Shown: positions 24,902-33,935 of the stretch, piece after piece
How positions within the stretch are numbered: position 1 is the stretch's first letter
Layout of the letters: every line of letters starts with the position of its first letter
NCBI GenBank assembly: GCA_942493045.1
Contig: OW818665.1
Span: 372,001-436,000, forward strand
Length of the DNA: 64,000 nucleotides
Direction: 5' to 3'
From: Teretinema sp942493045
GTDB taxonomy: Bacteria; Spirochaetota; Spirochaetia; Treponematales; Treponemataceae
Program-made: the position numbers and the translations under genes
The notes under the pieces: model-generated
Database searches by the model: none
Seen by the model: only the letters and a program-made list of their open reading frames with translations
What the model was told of the DNA's origin: nothing

Positions 24902-25771
24902 ATGCTAGATGTGATACGTATATCCGCGCCATGCAAATTGAATCTTCATTTAAAGGTCCTGGAGCGGCGGACGGACGGGTATCATGATATTGAAAGTGTC
25001 TTTCAGAGGATTTCTCTCTGTGATGAATTGACCGTTGCTGTTGTTCCGGAGCGTGAGGCTTTCCAGTTGGAATCGCCTTTTATGACTTTACCTCCGGTCA
25101 ATACCATATCCCGCGCGGTTGAGTTATTCCGTTCGCGTACCGGAATAACAGCGGGACTGTCGATCCGTCTGGAAAAGAGAATTCCCGCCGGCGCCGGACT
25201 GGGCGGCGGATCATCGGACGCGGCGGCGACGCTTGTCTCCCTTGACCGCCTGTTCGGGACAGCTCTTGATCTCCCTGCTTTGACGGAGATGGCTTTCGAG
25301 ATCGGAAGCGATGTTCCGTTTTTTTTGTCTGCTCCGGCCGCCGTTGTTTCCGGCCGGGGGGAGCGGCTCCAGAGTATCGAAGCCCGTTCTGACCTCTATG
25401 GCGTACTGGTTTGGCCGGATGTTCACAGCTCAACCGCTGAGGCTTACCGCCTGGTGGATGAGTATCAGGCCGGCGGTTTGCAGAACCGGAAGACCTGGCC
25501 GCCCTTGGCTGAACTGGAAGAAATGTACCGCCTGCCGGCAGCCGAATGGGGGTTCGCTAACAGCTTTACCGCTCCGTTGACCGCCAAATACCCGGTTATC
25601 GGCGAGGTTTTGCGGTACTTTCGGAATAACGGATGCTGTTTTGCCGAGATGACCGGCTCCGGATCGGCGGTTTTTGCTCTTTTTGACAGCAGCGTCAGCG
25701 CGGACCGGGTGTACACCGACCTGGCCAAACGCTGGAGTGATTGTCATAAATTTGTTTTGCTTGCGTCCTGA
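24902..25771 (+). CDS. ispE: 4-diphosphocytidyl-2-C-methyl-D-erythritol kinase
   Basis: 289 residues, GHMP kinase of the MEP isoprenoid pathway. APCKLNLHLKVLERRTDGYH at the N-terminus and the ATP-binding PAGAGLGGGSSDAAATL (about 95-111) identify it, with the C-terminal MTGSGSAVFALF. The ATG at 24902 yields the normal N-terminus and is the first codon after the promoter. Confidence 0.96.
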   Translation: MLDVIRISAPCKLNLHLKVLERRTDGYHDIESVFQRISLCDELTVAVVPEREAFQLESPFMTLPPVNTISRAVELFRSRTGITAGLSIRLEKRIPAGAGLGGGSSDAAATLVSLDRLFGTALDLPALTEMAFEIGSDVPFFLSAPAAVVSGRGERLQSIEARSDLYGVLVWPDVHSSTAEAYRLVDEYQAGGLQNRKTWPPLAELEEMYRLPAAEWGFANSFTAPLTAKYPVIGEVLRYFRNNGCCFAEMTGSGSAVFALFDSSVSADRVYTDLAKRWSDCHKFVLLAS

Positions 25772-25789
25772 CCAATGCAGTAGTACAAT
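25761..25789 (+). promoter_or_regulatory. Promoter of spoVG
   Basis: TTGCGT (25761-25766), 17-bp spacer, TACAAT (25784-25789), overlapping the end of ispE. A leader of about 42 nt ends with AAAGGAG before the ATG at 25838. Confidence 0.65.
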
Positions 25790-25837
25790 AAGCTAGGCTA
25801 TTTTTGCCTGGGTTTCTACTGCAAAGGAGTTAAAAGT

Positions 25838-26128
25838 ATGGAGATTACTGATATCCGTATCAGGAAGGTCACAACGGAAGGCAAGCTGAAAGCATACGTT
25901 ACGGTCACTTTTGACAACTGCTTCGTGATCCATAATGTGAAGATCATAGAAGGAAAAACCGGGATGTTTATCGCGATGCCGAGTCGCAAGATTCGCACCG
26001 GTGAATATAAGGATGTTGCCCATCCAATTTGTCCGGATTTCCGGACTGAGCTTCAGGACCGGGTTTTAGCCGAGTTTGAAGCCGGCAACATTGAAGAGCA
26101 TGTAACAGCAGATCCGGCCGATCTTTAG
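25838..26128 (+). CDS. spoVG: SpoVG family regulator
   Basis: 96 residues. MEITDIRIRKVTTEGKLKAYVTV and FIAMPSRKIRTGEYKDVAHP are SpoVG hallmarks. In non-sporulating bacteria, including Borrelia, SpoVG is a site-specific DNA/RNA-binding protein. A strong AAGGAG precedes the start. It is followed by a tRNA-Gln with no intervening terminator. Confidence 0.96.
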   Translation: MEITDIRIRKVTTEGKLKAYVTVTFDNCFVIHNVKIIEGKTGMFIAMPSRKIRTGEYKDVAHPICPDFRTELQDRVLAEFEAGNIEEHVTADPADL

Positions 26129-26176
26129 GCGGTTTTCCCGCCGGCTCCCGGACTGCTGTGATAACAGTGGGTTTAT

Positions 26177-26249
26177 TGGGACGTCGGCAAGTGGTAAGCC
26201 AACGGGTTTTGATCCCGTCATCTCGCAGGTTCGAATCCTGCCGTCCCAG
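26177..26249 (+). tRNA. tRNA-Gln (anticodon TTG)
   Basis: Acceptor TGGGACG pairs with CGTCCCA. Anticodon stem ACGGG/CCCGT with loop TTTTGAT gives TTG, which reads CAA. T-arm GCAGG-TTCGAAT-CCTGC. No separate promoter is evident, so it may be read from spoVG. CCA not encoded. Confidence 0.93.
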
Positions 26250-26336
26250 CATATTTTTTGCTACCGCAGTGTAGCCGGCACGTGTGTGCTATGCGGTTCC
26301 GTCAAATCGGCGGATCCGACATGAAAGGAGTTCTCG

Positions 26337-26963
26337 ATGGATCAGAAATTACTCAATGCCCGGAGCCGCACGGAATCCGGTAAGGGTTTCAGCAAACGCC
26401 TTCGTTCAGAAGGACGCCTCCCTGCCGTCATGTATGACGGTGAAGCCAAAGCAGTCATGCTTGATATTAATGAGCTGGAGTTCAGCAAACTTCACCACCT
26501 CATTACCGAGAGCACCCTTGTCATGCTGGATGTTGACGGTAAAAAGAAAGTCGAGGTATTCGTAAAGGATACCCAGTACGACATTATCAGCAACCGCATT
26601 ACCCACGTTGACTTTTATGAAGTTGCCCAGGGTAAGACTCTGCGGGCCAAGATTCTGATTAAACTCAGCGGTTCTCCGATTGGTGTCCGCATGGGCGGTG
26701 TCCTGGAAGCCGGCATTACCGAAGTGGAAGTTGAATGTCTGCCGAAAGACCTGCCCCCCCGGATTGTCGTAGATGTTACCGACCTGGAGCTTAACCACTC
26801 CGTACATGTCAAGGATCTGAAATTCGCTGCCGGCGTGAAAGTTCTTTCCGACAAAGAACAGACTGTCGCGGCCCTGCACTATGTGAAGGCTGAAATTCCG
26901 GCCGCCGGTGAAGCCGCGCCTGCCGCGGCCCCTGCCGCCGCCGTCGCCGCACCTGCAAAATAA
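26337..26963 (+). CDS. rplY: 50S ribosomal protein L25/general stress protein Ctc
   Basis: 208 residues. The N-terminal 5S-rRNA-binding domain (ARSRTESGKGFSKRLRSEGR) and the C-terminal TL5/CTC beta domain (IPVEVEVECLPKDLPPRIVVD-type region at about 125-150) are both present. The last 20 residues are Ala/Pro-rich. AAAGGAG lies upstream. Confidence 0.95.
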   Translation: MDQKLLNARSRTESGKGFSKRLRSEGRLPAVMYDGEAKAVMLDINELEFSKLHHLITESTLVMLDVDGKKKVEVFVKDTQYDIISNRITHVDFYEVAQGKTLRAKILIKLSGSPIGVRMGGVLEAGITEVEVECLPKDLPPRIVVDVTDLELNHSVHVKDLKFAAGVKVLSDKEQTVAALHYVKAEIPAAGEAAPAAAPAAAVAAPAK

Positions 26964-27004
26964 AGCGGAACGTTTTTGGGTTTTGAACCGGAAACAGCTT
27001 GAAA

Positions 27005-27033
27005 AGAGAGGCCTACCGGCCTCTCTTTTTTTT
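27005..27033 (+). terminator. Terminator of rplY
   Basis: Stem AGAGAGGCC/GGCCTCTCT with loop TACC, then a run of T residues ending at 27033. Confidence 0.9.
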
Positions 27034-27051
27034 ATGGAAAGTCAGGTATCT

Positions 27052-28356
27052 ATGAGCGCAACCGCGTCTGTCGAAACGAGCTGTAGAGTTTTTCTCTCGG
27101 AACTTCCCGCGCTTTCCGGGTCAACCGTATTGGCCGCTGTTTCCGGCGGCGCCGACTCGGTTTGCCTGTTGCATGTGCTGCACCGGCTGCAAGTCGAATT
27201 CGGTTTCCTCCTGCGGGTACTAACCGTCGATCATGGTATCCGCGAAAGCGGCGCCAGCGGCGGCGACGCGGCCTTCGTCTCATCTTTTTGCGCCTCTCTG
27301 CTACCGCCCGTTCCCTGCAAGATCACCGTTTTTGCCCAGGGTGAAATAGCCTCTCTTGCCCGGCAGCGCGGTCGCGGCCTGGAAGAAGCCGCCCGTTTCG
27401 CCCGTTACGCGGCCCTGGAAGCCGAAGCCGCCGAACGGGAATGCCGCTATATCATGTTGGGTCATAATCTGGATGACCGCTGCGAAACGGTACTGATGCG
27501 GCTGCTGCAGGGCGGTCAATCGCTCGCGGTATTGAAACCGCGCCGGGGAAAGTTAGCCAGACCGCTCGCCGAGCTTACCCGCGCCGAAATAATCGGCTAT
27601 CTGACTGAAAATGTCCTCTCCTGGCGCGAGGACGCCACCAACAACGATGAACGTTTTCTCAGGAACCGCATCCGCTCCCGCCTGGTACCGGCGCTTCAAC
27701 AGAATTTCCCGGATTATCGAACCGCCCTTTCCTCCGTTTCGGAGAACGCGGCATTGGATGAGGACTGTTTGCGTGAAGCTCTGTCCCTGCGCTGGTCGCG
27801 TCCGGATCAAACGGAGGCAGTGCTGCGCTGTCCGGTTTCGGCTTTTGATGCCCTGCATCCGGCGCTCCGACTGCGCTTTTTGCAGCAGGGTTGCAGGCTG
27901 CTCGGGATTAAAGGACGGATTTCCCGCCGCCAGCTGCTGCTGATGGCACGGAGCCGTTCTGCTTACAGGGCTTCCGGTCTGTATCTGTCCCGGCGCGCGG
28001 GTATCCTTTTTTTTGAGCTTGATATTGTGCATAAGGAAAAAAGCGGGTATCTTATATATATTGACAGGCCCGGCAGATATCGGATTCCGAGCGCTTTCCT
28101 TGATTTTTCCGGTGATGGACAGACTGTGCTGCTGGAAGGCCGTTACGGGCCGTTTCCGCTGCCCTTAGTGCTGCGTTCCCGGGAGTCAGGTGATTACCTG
28201 GAAAAGGCCGATGGCCGGAGTCTGAGTCTGAAAAAGCTGTTAGCTCACTGGTCCGTACCGCCCGAAGACCGGGATAAAATTCCGGTAATCGAGTGTCAGG
28301 GCCGGGTAGTGGCTGTATATGGGGCGCCGTTTGGCTTTCCGGTAAAAATTGTATAA
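27052..28356 (+). CDS. tilS: tRNA(Ile)-lysidine synthase
   Basis: 434 residues. Modifies C34 of tRNA-Ile(CAU) to lysidine. The PP-loop AAVSGGADSVCLLH is near the N-terminus, followed by VDHGIRESGASGGDA, MLGHNLDDRCETVLMRLLQG and a TilS C-terminal domain (LRSRESGDYLEKADGRSLSLKKLLAHWSVPPEDR region). The ATG at 27052 is chosen because the in-frame ATG at 27034 directly abuts the T-run of the rplY terminator and lacks a ribosome-binding site. Confidence 0.93.
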   Translation: MSATASVETSCRVFLSELPALSGSTVLAAVSGGADSVCLLHVLHRLQVEFGFLLRVLTVDHGIRESGASGGDAAFVSSFCASLLPPVPCKITVFAQGEIASLARQRGRGLEEAARFARYAALEAEAAERECRYIMLGHNLDDRCETVLMRLLQGGQSLAVLKPRRGKLARPLAELTRAEIIGYLTENVLSWREDATNNDERFLRNRIRSRLVPALQQNFPDYRTALSSVSENAALDEDCLREALSLRWSRPDQTEAVLRCPVSAFDALHPALRLRFLQQGCRLLGIKGRISRRQLLLMARSRSAYRASGLYLSRRAGILFFELDIVHKEKSGYLIYIDRPGRYRIPSAFLDFSGDGQTVLLEGRYGPFPLPLVLRSRESGDYLEKADGRSLSLKKLLAHWSVPPEDRDKIPVIECQGRVVAVYGAPFGFPVKIV

Positions 28357-28370
28357 ACTTCGGGGATACT

Positions 28371-30251
28371 ATGACACCTAATAACGATAAAAAACCCGGT
28401 CATCCGGTTAACTCTCCGCCCGGCGGTAAAGTCGGTCTGTTGTTTTTTTTGGCGGTACTGGTAATTTTTGTTCTGGTAATGATGACCGGAACCGGGACAC
28501 GCCCGGGATCGGAAATTTCCTATTCTGAATTTTTATCCCGTGTAGAGAAAAATCAGGTAGAATCAATCAAAATAATCGATCAAAAAGAAATTCGCGGCGT
28601 GCTCCGTAATGTCAACACTGTGGAAGGCTTGTTCTATACCTATATTCCCTATATCGACGAGTCGCTGATGGAGCTGTTGAAGGCCCACTCCGTGCGGGTT
28701 ACCGGCGGCGCGGCCACCGTTTCCTTTTGGTACTATGTGCTGCAATTCGCGCCCACCGTGCTGATCATCATTTTTTTGGTTATCATGATGCGTCAAACCC
28801 AGGGACAGGGCAATCGGGCTTTCCAGTTCGGTAAAAGCCAGGCCCGCCGCTATGAGGGCAGTAAGAAAATTAATTTCACTGATGTGGCCGGTCAGGAAGA
28901 AGCCAAGCATGAACTACAGGAAGTGGTTGAATTCCTGAAGAATCCCCAGAAATTTGTCAAAATGGGCGCGCGCATCCCGAAGGGCGTGCTGCTGGTAGGT
29001 ATGCCGGGTACCGGTAAAACCCTGCTGGCCCGCGCGGTGGCCGGTGAGGCCGATGTGGCTTTTTTCAGCATTTCCGGCAGTGACTTTGTGGAAATGTTTG
29101 TCGGTGTCGGCGCCAGTCGCGTACGCGACCTTTTTGATCAGGGCCGCAAAAGCGCGCCTTGCATCATTTTTATTGATGAACTCGACGCGGTCGGACGTAC
29201 CCGCGGCGCCGGATACGGCGGCGGTCATGATGAGCGCGAACAAACCCTGAATCAGATGCTGGTGGAAATGGATGGTTTTGAAAGTAAGGACGGCGTTATT
29301 ATTCTGGCCGCCACCAATCGCCCGGATGTGCTGGATCCGGCTCTGTTGCGTCCCGGACGCTTTGACCGGCAGGTAGTTGTCGGTATGCCGGACATCAAGG
29401 AACGTGAGGCCATTTTACGCATCCACGCCGCTAAAATTCCGCTGTCCCAGAATGTGGATCTGAAACGCTTTGCCCGGGCCACGCCCGGCATGAGTGGAGC
29501 TGATCTGGCAAATCTGGTAAATGAAGCGGCCCTGTTCGCCGCTCAGAAAAACCGCACTACCGTGGATCCGGACGATTTTGAAGAAGCCCGAGACAAACTG
29601 CTGATGGGTGTCGCCCGCCGTTCAATGGTCATGCCCCCGAAGGATCGCCGGATGACCGCCGTGCATGAATCCGGACATGCCCTGTTACATTATTATTTGA
29701 AGAATGCTGATCCACTGCATAAAGTAACCATAATACCGCGCGGACAGGCTCTTGGCCTGGCGATTTCGCTGCCCGAAGCCGACTCTTACTCCCGTACCCG
29801 CGGCTGGCTGGAAGACCGCATCTCCATCTGTTATGGCGGTTTTATCGCCGAAACCCTGGTGTATGGCGAGACCACCACCGGTACCAAGGCCGATCTGCAG
29901 CAGGCTACCGAAATTGCCCGCCGCATGGTCTGTGAGTACGGCATGGCCGTTGAGCTCGGGCCGATTTCCTATGGTCAGGAAGAAGAACCGATCTTTATCG
30001 GTAAAGAGATCGCCCGGCACAAGGACTATTCCGAGCAGACCGCGCTGATGATCGATACTACCATCCGGCGCATATTGGACGATGCCAGAGCGCGCGCTGA
30101 AGCGCTGATCCGGGAGCACCGCGCCGAACTGGATAAACTGACCGAAGAGTTATTGTTATCTGAAACCCTGGATGACAGTGAAATCCGTGTTCTGCTCGGT
30201 ATGCCGGCGCTGGTACCTGTGACACTGGCCGAAGAGGGCGTGCTGGCGTGA
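28371..30251 (+). CDS. ftsH: ATP-dependent zinc metalloprotease FtsH
   Basis: 626 residues. Inner-membrane AAA+ protease with two N-terminal membrane helices (about 22-42 and 125-143). AAA motifs: Walker A GMPGTGKT (Met instead of the usual second Pro), Walker B IIFIDELDAVGR, and the second region of homology NRPDVLDPALLRPGRFDR. The zinc site is HESGH. The ATG at 28371 follows GGGGAT; upstream codons lie inside tilS. A putative TTTGGC-16-TATAAA promoter overlaps the tilS end. Confidence 0.96.
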   Translation: MTPNNDKKPGHPVNSPPGGKVGLLFFLAVLVIFVLVMMTGTGTRPGSEISYSEFLSRVEKNQVESIKIIDQKEIRGVLRNVNTVEGLFYTYIPYIDESLMELLKAHSVRVTGGAATVSFWYYVLQFAPTVLIIIFLVIMMRQTQGQGNRAFQFGKSQARRYEGSKKINFTDVAGQEEAKHELQEVVEFLKNPQKFVKMGARIPKGVLLVGMPGTGKTLLARAVAGEADVAFFSISGSDFVEMFVGVGASRVRDLFDQGRKSAPCIIFIDELDAVGRTRGAGYGGGHDEREQTLNQMLVEMDGFESKDGVIILAATNRPDVLDPALLRPGRFDRQVVVGMPDIKEREAILRIHAAKIPLSQNVDLKRFARATPGMSGADLANLVNEAALFAAQKNRTTVDPDDFEEARDKLLMGVARRSMVMPPKDRRMTAVHESGHALLHYYLKNADPLHKVTIIPRGQALGLAISLPEADSYSRTRGWLEDRISICYGGFIAETLVYGETTTGTKADLQQATEIARRMVCEYGMAVELGPISYGQEEEPIFIGKEIARHKDYSEQTALMIDTTIRRILDDARARAEALIREHRAELDKLTEELLLSETLDDSEIRVLLGMPALVPVTLAEEGVLA

Positions 30252-32254
30252 AAACAGCTCGCTCCGGCAGACAGTTTTTCGGCTCTCTGATTCTGGTACT
30301 GTGTCTGCCGTTGAGCCTGAACTCCCAGAGCGCCGCCGTTTCCGGCCGCTCCGTGAATTCCGCCGCCGCGCTGCGTTCTCTGGAAAGGGCTTTCAGTCTG
30401 CTCGGCGCTGCCGAATGGCAGGCTGCCGCCTTTGAGGCCCAGAACGGCGCCAATTTTGATCCTGTCCTCGCTGACTTTCCCTACATTGAAGCCTTATCCC
30501 TGATCGCCAGCGGTCTGCCGCGGGCCGATGCCATTGACCGTCTGGAAGACGCGCTGTCTCCGGGCCGCTTTTGGCGTATTTACCAGGAAACCGACGCGGC
30601 CGTGCTGTGCGCCTGGCTGTACGCGGAAACCGGCCGTTTTCAGCAGGCCCTGGATTTACTCTCCTCCCGCCGCGTTCCGGACAGCGCGGACGCCGATTAT
30701 GTGCGTCTGTTAGCTTATTACGGACTCGGCCGGCGCTCCGAGATCAATCGTCTGTATCCGACGGCCCTGGACCGCTGGCCCTTTGACAGCCGCTTTCCCC
30801 GACTCTTTTTTATTCGCGAAAAAAACACCGCGGTCAGCGCTGACCTGCGCCGGATAGCCGATACTATCCGCTCCCGTCTGTATGTGTGGGAAAACGATGA
30901 CCGTGAATTGCTGCTGTTGGCGGTACCTTTTGAAAGCGATCCGGAAGCGCGGGTACGGAATATCCGGATTTACCGGGGAATGGGGGAGTCGGACCGCCTT
31001 CGCGCCTCCGGCACCCAGCTCAGTCCGTTATCCGCCGTGCTGGCCCTTGAGTATGGCCTGATAGACGAGCAGAGCGCCATAACCGAGGTCTTTGCCTATG
31101 CCCTGACCCGGTCCGGTAACTCCGGTTTGCATGTCGAGCATCTGCTCTCTCTTTCCCGTTTTACAGGAACTCCTTCCGGCCGGGAACTGCTCTCCGCGAT
31201 GGTTTCGGATTTTTCCGGCTTTCTGTTATACGATGCCAACACTGACGGTATTATCGACGGCCGGGTACTCTATGTACAGGGCCGCCCTTCTGAAGTCGCT
31301 TTTGACCGGAACCAGGACGGACGTCCGGACCTGCTGGTGGAAACGGATTTCGGCGCGCCGGCCCGGATCACGGTTCAGGGTACAAACCGTTATGTAGTGC
31401 AGTACTCCCTGTATCCGGCTGTCACGACCGTGACCGAAAATGATCGGGAGTATACGCTCCGCCCCGGCTCGCTGCGCTGGGCGCCGGTCAAGTGGACCGT
31501 GCCTGAATTAGCGCACGATGTCCCTTCTTTTTTTCTGTACGAATTACTGAGTAGCGCCGGTCAGCTGACTGAAACCCTGCTTTTGAATAATTCGGCCTAC
31601 TACCGCGAAAGCGATTCAGGCGTTCCCGGCGGGGTAGTGCGAGTCGCGCTGGAAGCCGGAAAACCGGTTTCGGCCGAGTACCGGCTTGCCGGTAAGGTTT
31701 ACGCTTGGATGACCTATGAAAACGGCGTGCCTCTGCTGCGCAGGGTGGATCACGACGGCGACGGCGTGCTGGAGACAACTGAAAATTTTAACAACGCCGG
31801 GACACTTGTCGCGGTACTGATGGACCGAAATGGCAACCGCAAGATTGAATATCGCGAGGACTATGCCGCTGACGGCACGGAGACTCTTTCCTGGGATACT
31901 GATGAAGACGGCCGCTATGAGATAATTCACCGCCGGAAAAGCGGCGGGCTTACCCAGACCGAATGGCTGCATCCGCAGACCGGCGTTCCCGTGATCGTCT
32001 CGATAGAGCAGGGCGAACCACGCTCCGTAGCCTATGGCGGTATATACCGCTCCGTGATCCGTGATCCGGACGCTCCGGTGTGGTGGATTCGCCGCATACC
32101 CGACAATTCCCGAACTTTGATTAGAAAAATCCCGCAGCAGCTTAACCCGGAGGGCAAATCGGTTGTTAGTTACCATGAGTTTACCGAGGGTAATCTGCGG
32201 GTTCTGGTTGTTCAAACCGGAGGATTTGTTTTTGCGGAGTTGCTTGATGAATAA
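30248..32254 (+). CDS. Exported protein with EF-hand-like DxDxDG repeats
   Basis: 668 residues, starting at a GTG that overlaps the ftsH stop (GTGA). An N-terminal signal peptide (cleavage after about residue 26) indicates export. Residues about 40-250 are helical and TPR-like. The second half carries calcium-loop-like motifs: DANTDGIIDG (about 327), DRNQDGRPD (352), DHDGDGVLE (500), DRNGNRKIE (525) and DTDEDGRYE (550), spaced about 25 residues apart within each group. Similar loops bind calcium in dockerin and thrombospondin type 3 repeats. Not recognised as a named family; probably treponemal. Confidence 0.7.
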   Translation: MKTARSGRQFFGSLILVLCLPLSLNSQSAAVSGRSVNSAAALRSLERAFSLLGAAEWQAAAFEAQNGANFDPVLADFPYIEALSLIASGLPRADAIDRLEDALSPGRFWRIYQETDAAVLCAWLYAETGRFQQALDLLSSRRVPDSADADYVRLLAYYGLGRRSEINRLYPTALDRWPFDSRFPRLFFIREKNTAVSADLRRIADTIRSRLYVWENDDRELLLLAVPFESDPEARVRNIRIYRGMGESDRLRASGTQLSPLSAVLALEYGLIDEQSAITEVFAYALTRSGNSGLHVEHLLSLSRFTGTPSGRELLSAMVSDFSGFLLYDANTDGIIDGRVLYVQGRPSEVAFDRNQDGRPDLLVETDFGAPARITVQGTNRYVVQYSLYPAVTTVTENDREYTLRPGSLRWAPVKWTVPELAHDVPSFFLYELLSSAGQLTETLLLNNSAYYRESDSGVPGGVVRVALEAGKPVSAEYRLAGKVYAWMTYENGVPLLRRVDHDGDGVLETTENFNNAGTLVAVLMDRNGNRKIEYREDYAADGTETLSWDTDEDGRYEIIHRRKSGGLTQTEWLHPQTGVPVIVSIEQGEPRSVAYGGIYRSVIRDPDAPVWWIRRIPDNSRTLIRKIPQQLNPEGKSVVSYHEFTEGNLRVLVVQTGGFVFAELLDE

Positions 32255-33923
32255 ATTGCCAGTTGTACTTTTTCTCCTGCTGATCTTTTCCGGTTGCCAA
32301 ACCGCCGGGAAGGCCGAGATTAAAGTTGATTATAGCGATTCCCGGAGTGTGCTGTACGAGGTGGAGCTTGCCCGTCAAGTACTCAATACAGATCCGCTGC
32401 AGGCGCTGTTGCGCTCCAGAATATTACAGTCGAATACCAGTGGGTATCAGGAAGTGGAGCAGATATTCGTCGACTCTTCCCGCGAGGCCCTGGCCGGTTT
32501 TCGCTCTGCCGTACAGCTGGGGAACTGGAATGAGGCTCTCGTTTTTTACCGTTCGCTGCAAGCCTGCGAGCTTTCCCCGGCCGACTGGAACGAAGAAAAA
32601 CTGAAAACTGCCCGTGTTCAGTCTTGGCAGCAGGGCGGGAACGATGTGTTGGCTGCGCTGGAAAATATTCAGTCTTCTACCCCTCAGGATGAAGCGCCCT
32701 CTCCGTTGACCGTTGCCCGGATGATTCAGGGAACGGTAACTGTCTGGGTAGACCGGGGCTTGCGTATCGAGAACGGTGTCGGCTATGCGGATCGGGTCAT
32801 CGGGTCCGGTTTTTTTATCGACAGCCGGGGCTATCTTGTAACCAATTATCACGTAATATCAAGTGAGGTCGACCCCACTTATGAGGGCTATTCCCGGCTG
32901 TTTATTAAACTGCCCAATGATCCTTCCTCCAGAATTCCGGCGCGGGTAATCGGCTGGGATCCGGTACTGGACCTGGCCCTTGTGAAAACTGAAATAAATC
33001 CGTCTATCGTTTTTTCACTGGGAACCTCACGGGAATTGTCCGTCGGTAACCGCATCTACGCGATCGGCTCTCCGGCCGGTCTTGAGCAAACCCTGACCTC
33101 CGGTATAGTTTCAGCCAAAAACCGGCGGCTGCTTTCCCTGGGCGATGTGCTCCAGATTGACGCGCCGATCAATCACGGTAATTCCGGCGGCCCGATAGTC
33201 GATGAAGCCGGACGGGTGCAAGCGGTTGTTTTTGCCGGTATCGAAACTTACGAGGGGCTTAACTTTGCCATTCCGGTCGAGCTTTTACGCATAATTCTGC
33301 CCTCGCTGTACAACGGGGGACTGGTCACACACTCCTGGCTTTCAGCCTGGGGTCAAACAGTAGCCGCCGACGGAGCGGGCCGGCCGGCCGGAGTCCTATT
33401 GGTGTATACCGTGCCGGGTAGCAGTATGGATATTGCCGGAATTCCTCAGGGAACGATCATCACCGCTTTGAACGGCAGACGCGTCAATTCACTTGAGGAG
33501 TTGCAGTATGCCCTGCTGCGGGAATTACCGGGAACGCTGGTTCGTCTGGAAGGCGTTTCTCCCGCAAACGAAGAGGGAAAAACAGAGACAATCACCTATA
33601 TCGTGCGTCTTGAATCGCGCCCGCTTTCTCCGGCTGAACGGATACTGGAAAAAGATACCGAGAGCCGCTCTCTTTTACCGCTGTTCGGCCTGGATTTGGA
33701 ACGCACCGGTACCAAACGCTTTATAGTGAAATCGGTTGTACGCGGCAGTATCGCCGATGAATCCGGTTTCTCGGAGCAGGACTACATCGAGATTCGCGAA
33801 TTGACAGTCGATAAAACAGCCGGAGGAGTGATCCTGCAGGTGTTCACCAAACGGCGCAAGAGCGGCTATCTCGATGCCTTTATCGGGCTGGGTACCGCTC
33901 TGGACAGTCCCTCATATTTCTAA
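32247..33923 (+). CDS. HtrA/DegP-like trypsin-type serine protease lipoprotein with PDZ domain
   Basis: 558 residues from the ATG at 32247, which overlaps the previous gene by 8 bases. The lipobox FSGC puts the mature protein on a membrane in the periplasm. The catalytic triad is visible: His in VTNYHVIS, Asp in DPVLDLALVKTE, Ser in NHGNSGGPIVD. A PDZ-like domain follows (about 380-450). An N-terminal 150-residue helical region has no counterpart in DegP. Confidence 0.87.
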   Translation: MNKLPVVLFLLLIFSGCQTAGKAEIKVDYSDSRSVLYEVELARQVLNTDPLQALLRSRILQSNTSGYQEVEQIFVDSSREALAGFRSAVQLGNWNEALVFYRSLQACELSPADWNEEKLKTARVQSWQQGGNDVLAALENIQSSTPQDEAPSPLTVARMIQGTVTVWVDRGLRIENGVGYADRVIGSGFFIDSRGYLVTNYHVISSEVDPTYEGYSRLFIKLPNDPSSRIPARVIGWDPVLDLALVKTEINPSIVFSLGTSRELSVGNRIYAIGSPAGLEQTLTSGIVSAKNRRLLSLGDVLQIDAPINHGNSGGPIVDEAGRVQAVVFAGIETYEGLNFAIPVELLRIILPSLYNGGLVTHSWLSAWGQTVAADGAGRPAGVLLVYTVPGSSMDIAGIPQGTIITALNGRRVNSLEELQYALLRELPGTLVRLEGVSPANEEGKTETITYIVRLESRPLSPAERILEKDTESRSLLPLFGLDLERTGTKRFIVKSVVRGSIADESGFSEQDYIEIRELTVDKTAGGVILQVFTKRRKSGYLDAFIGLGTALDSPSYF

Positions 33924-33929
33924 TATAGT
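33901..33929 (+). promoter_or_regulatory. Promoter predicting a leaderless lepA mRNA
   Basis: TGGACA (33901-33906), 17-bp spacer, TATAGT (33924-33929), then 6 nt (GCCAAT) to the ATG at 33936. Predicted +1 is the A of the start codon. No Shine-Dalgarno. Confidence 0.65.
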
Positions 33930-33935
33930 GCCAAT

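Noticed and set aside
27034..27051. Start of tilS at the ATG of 27034
   Set aside because: It directly abuts the T-run of the rplY terminator and lacks a ribosome-binding site; the ATG at 27052 is better placed.
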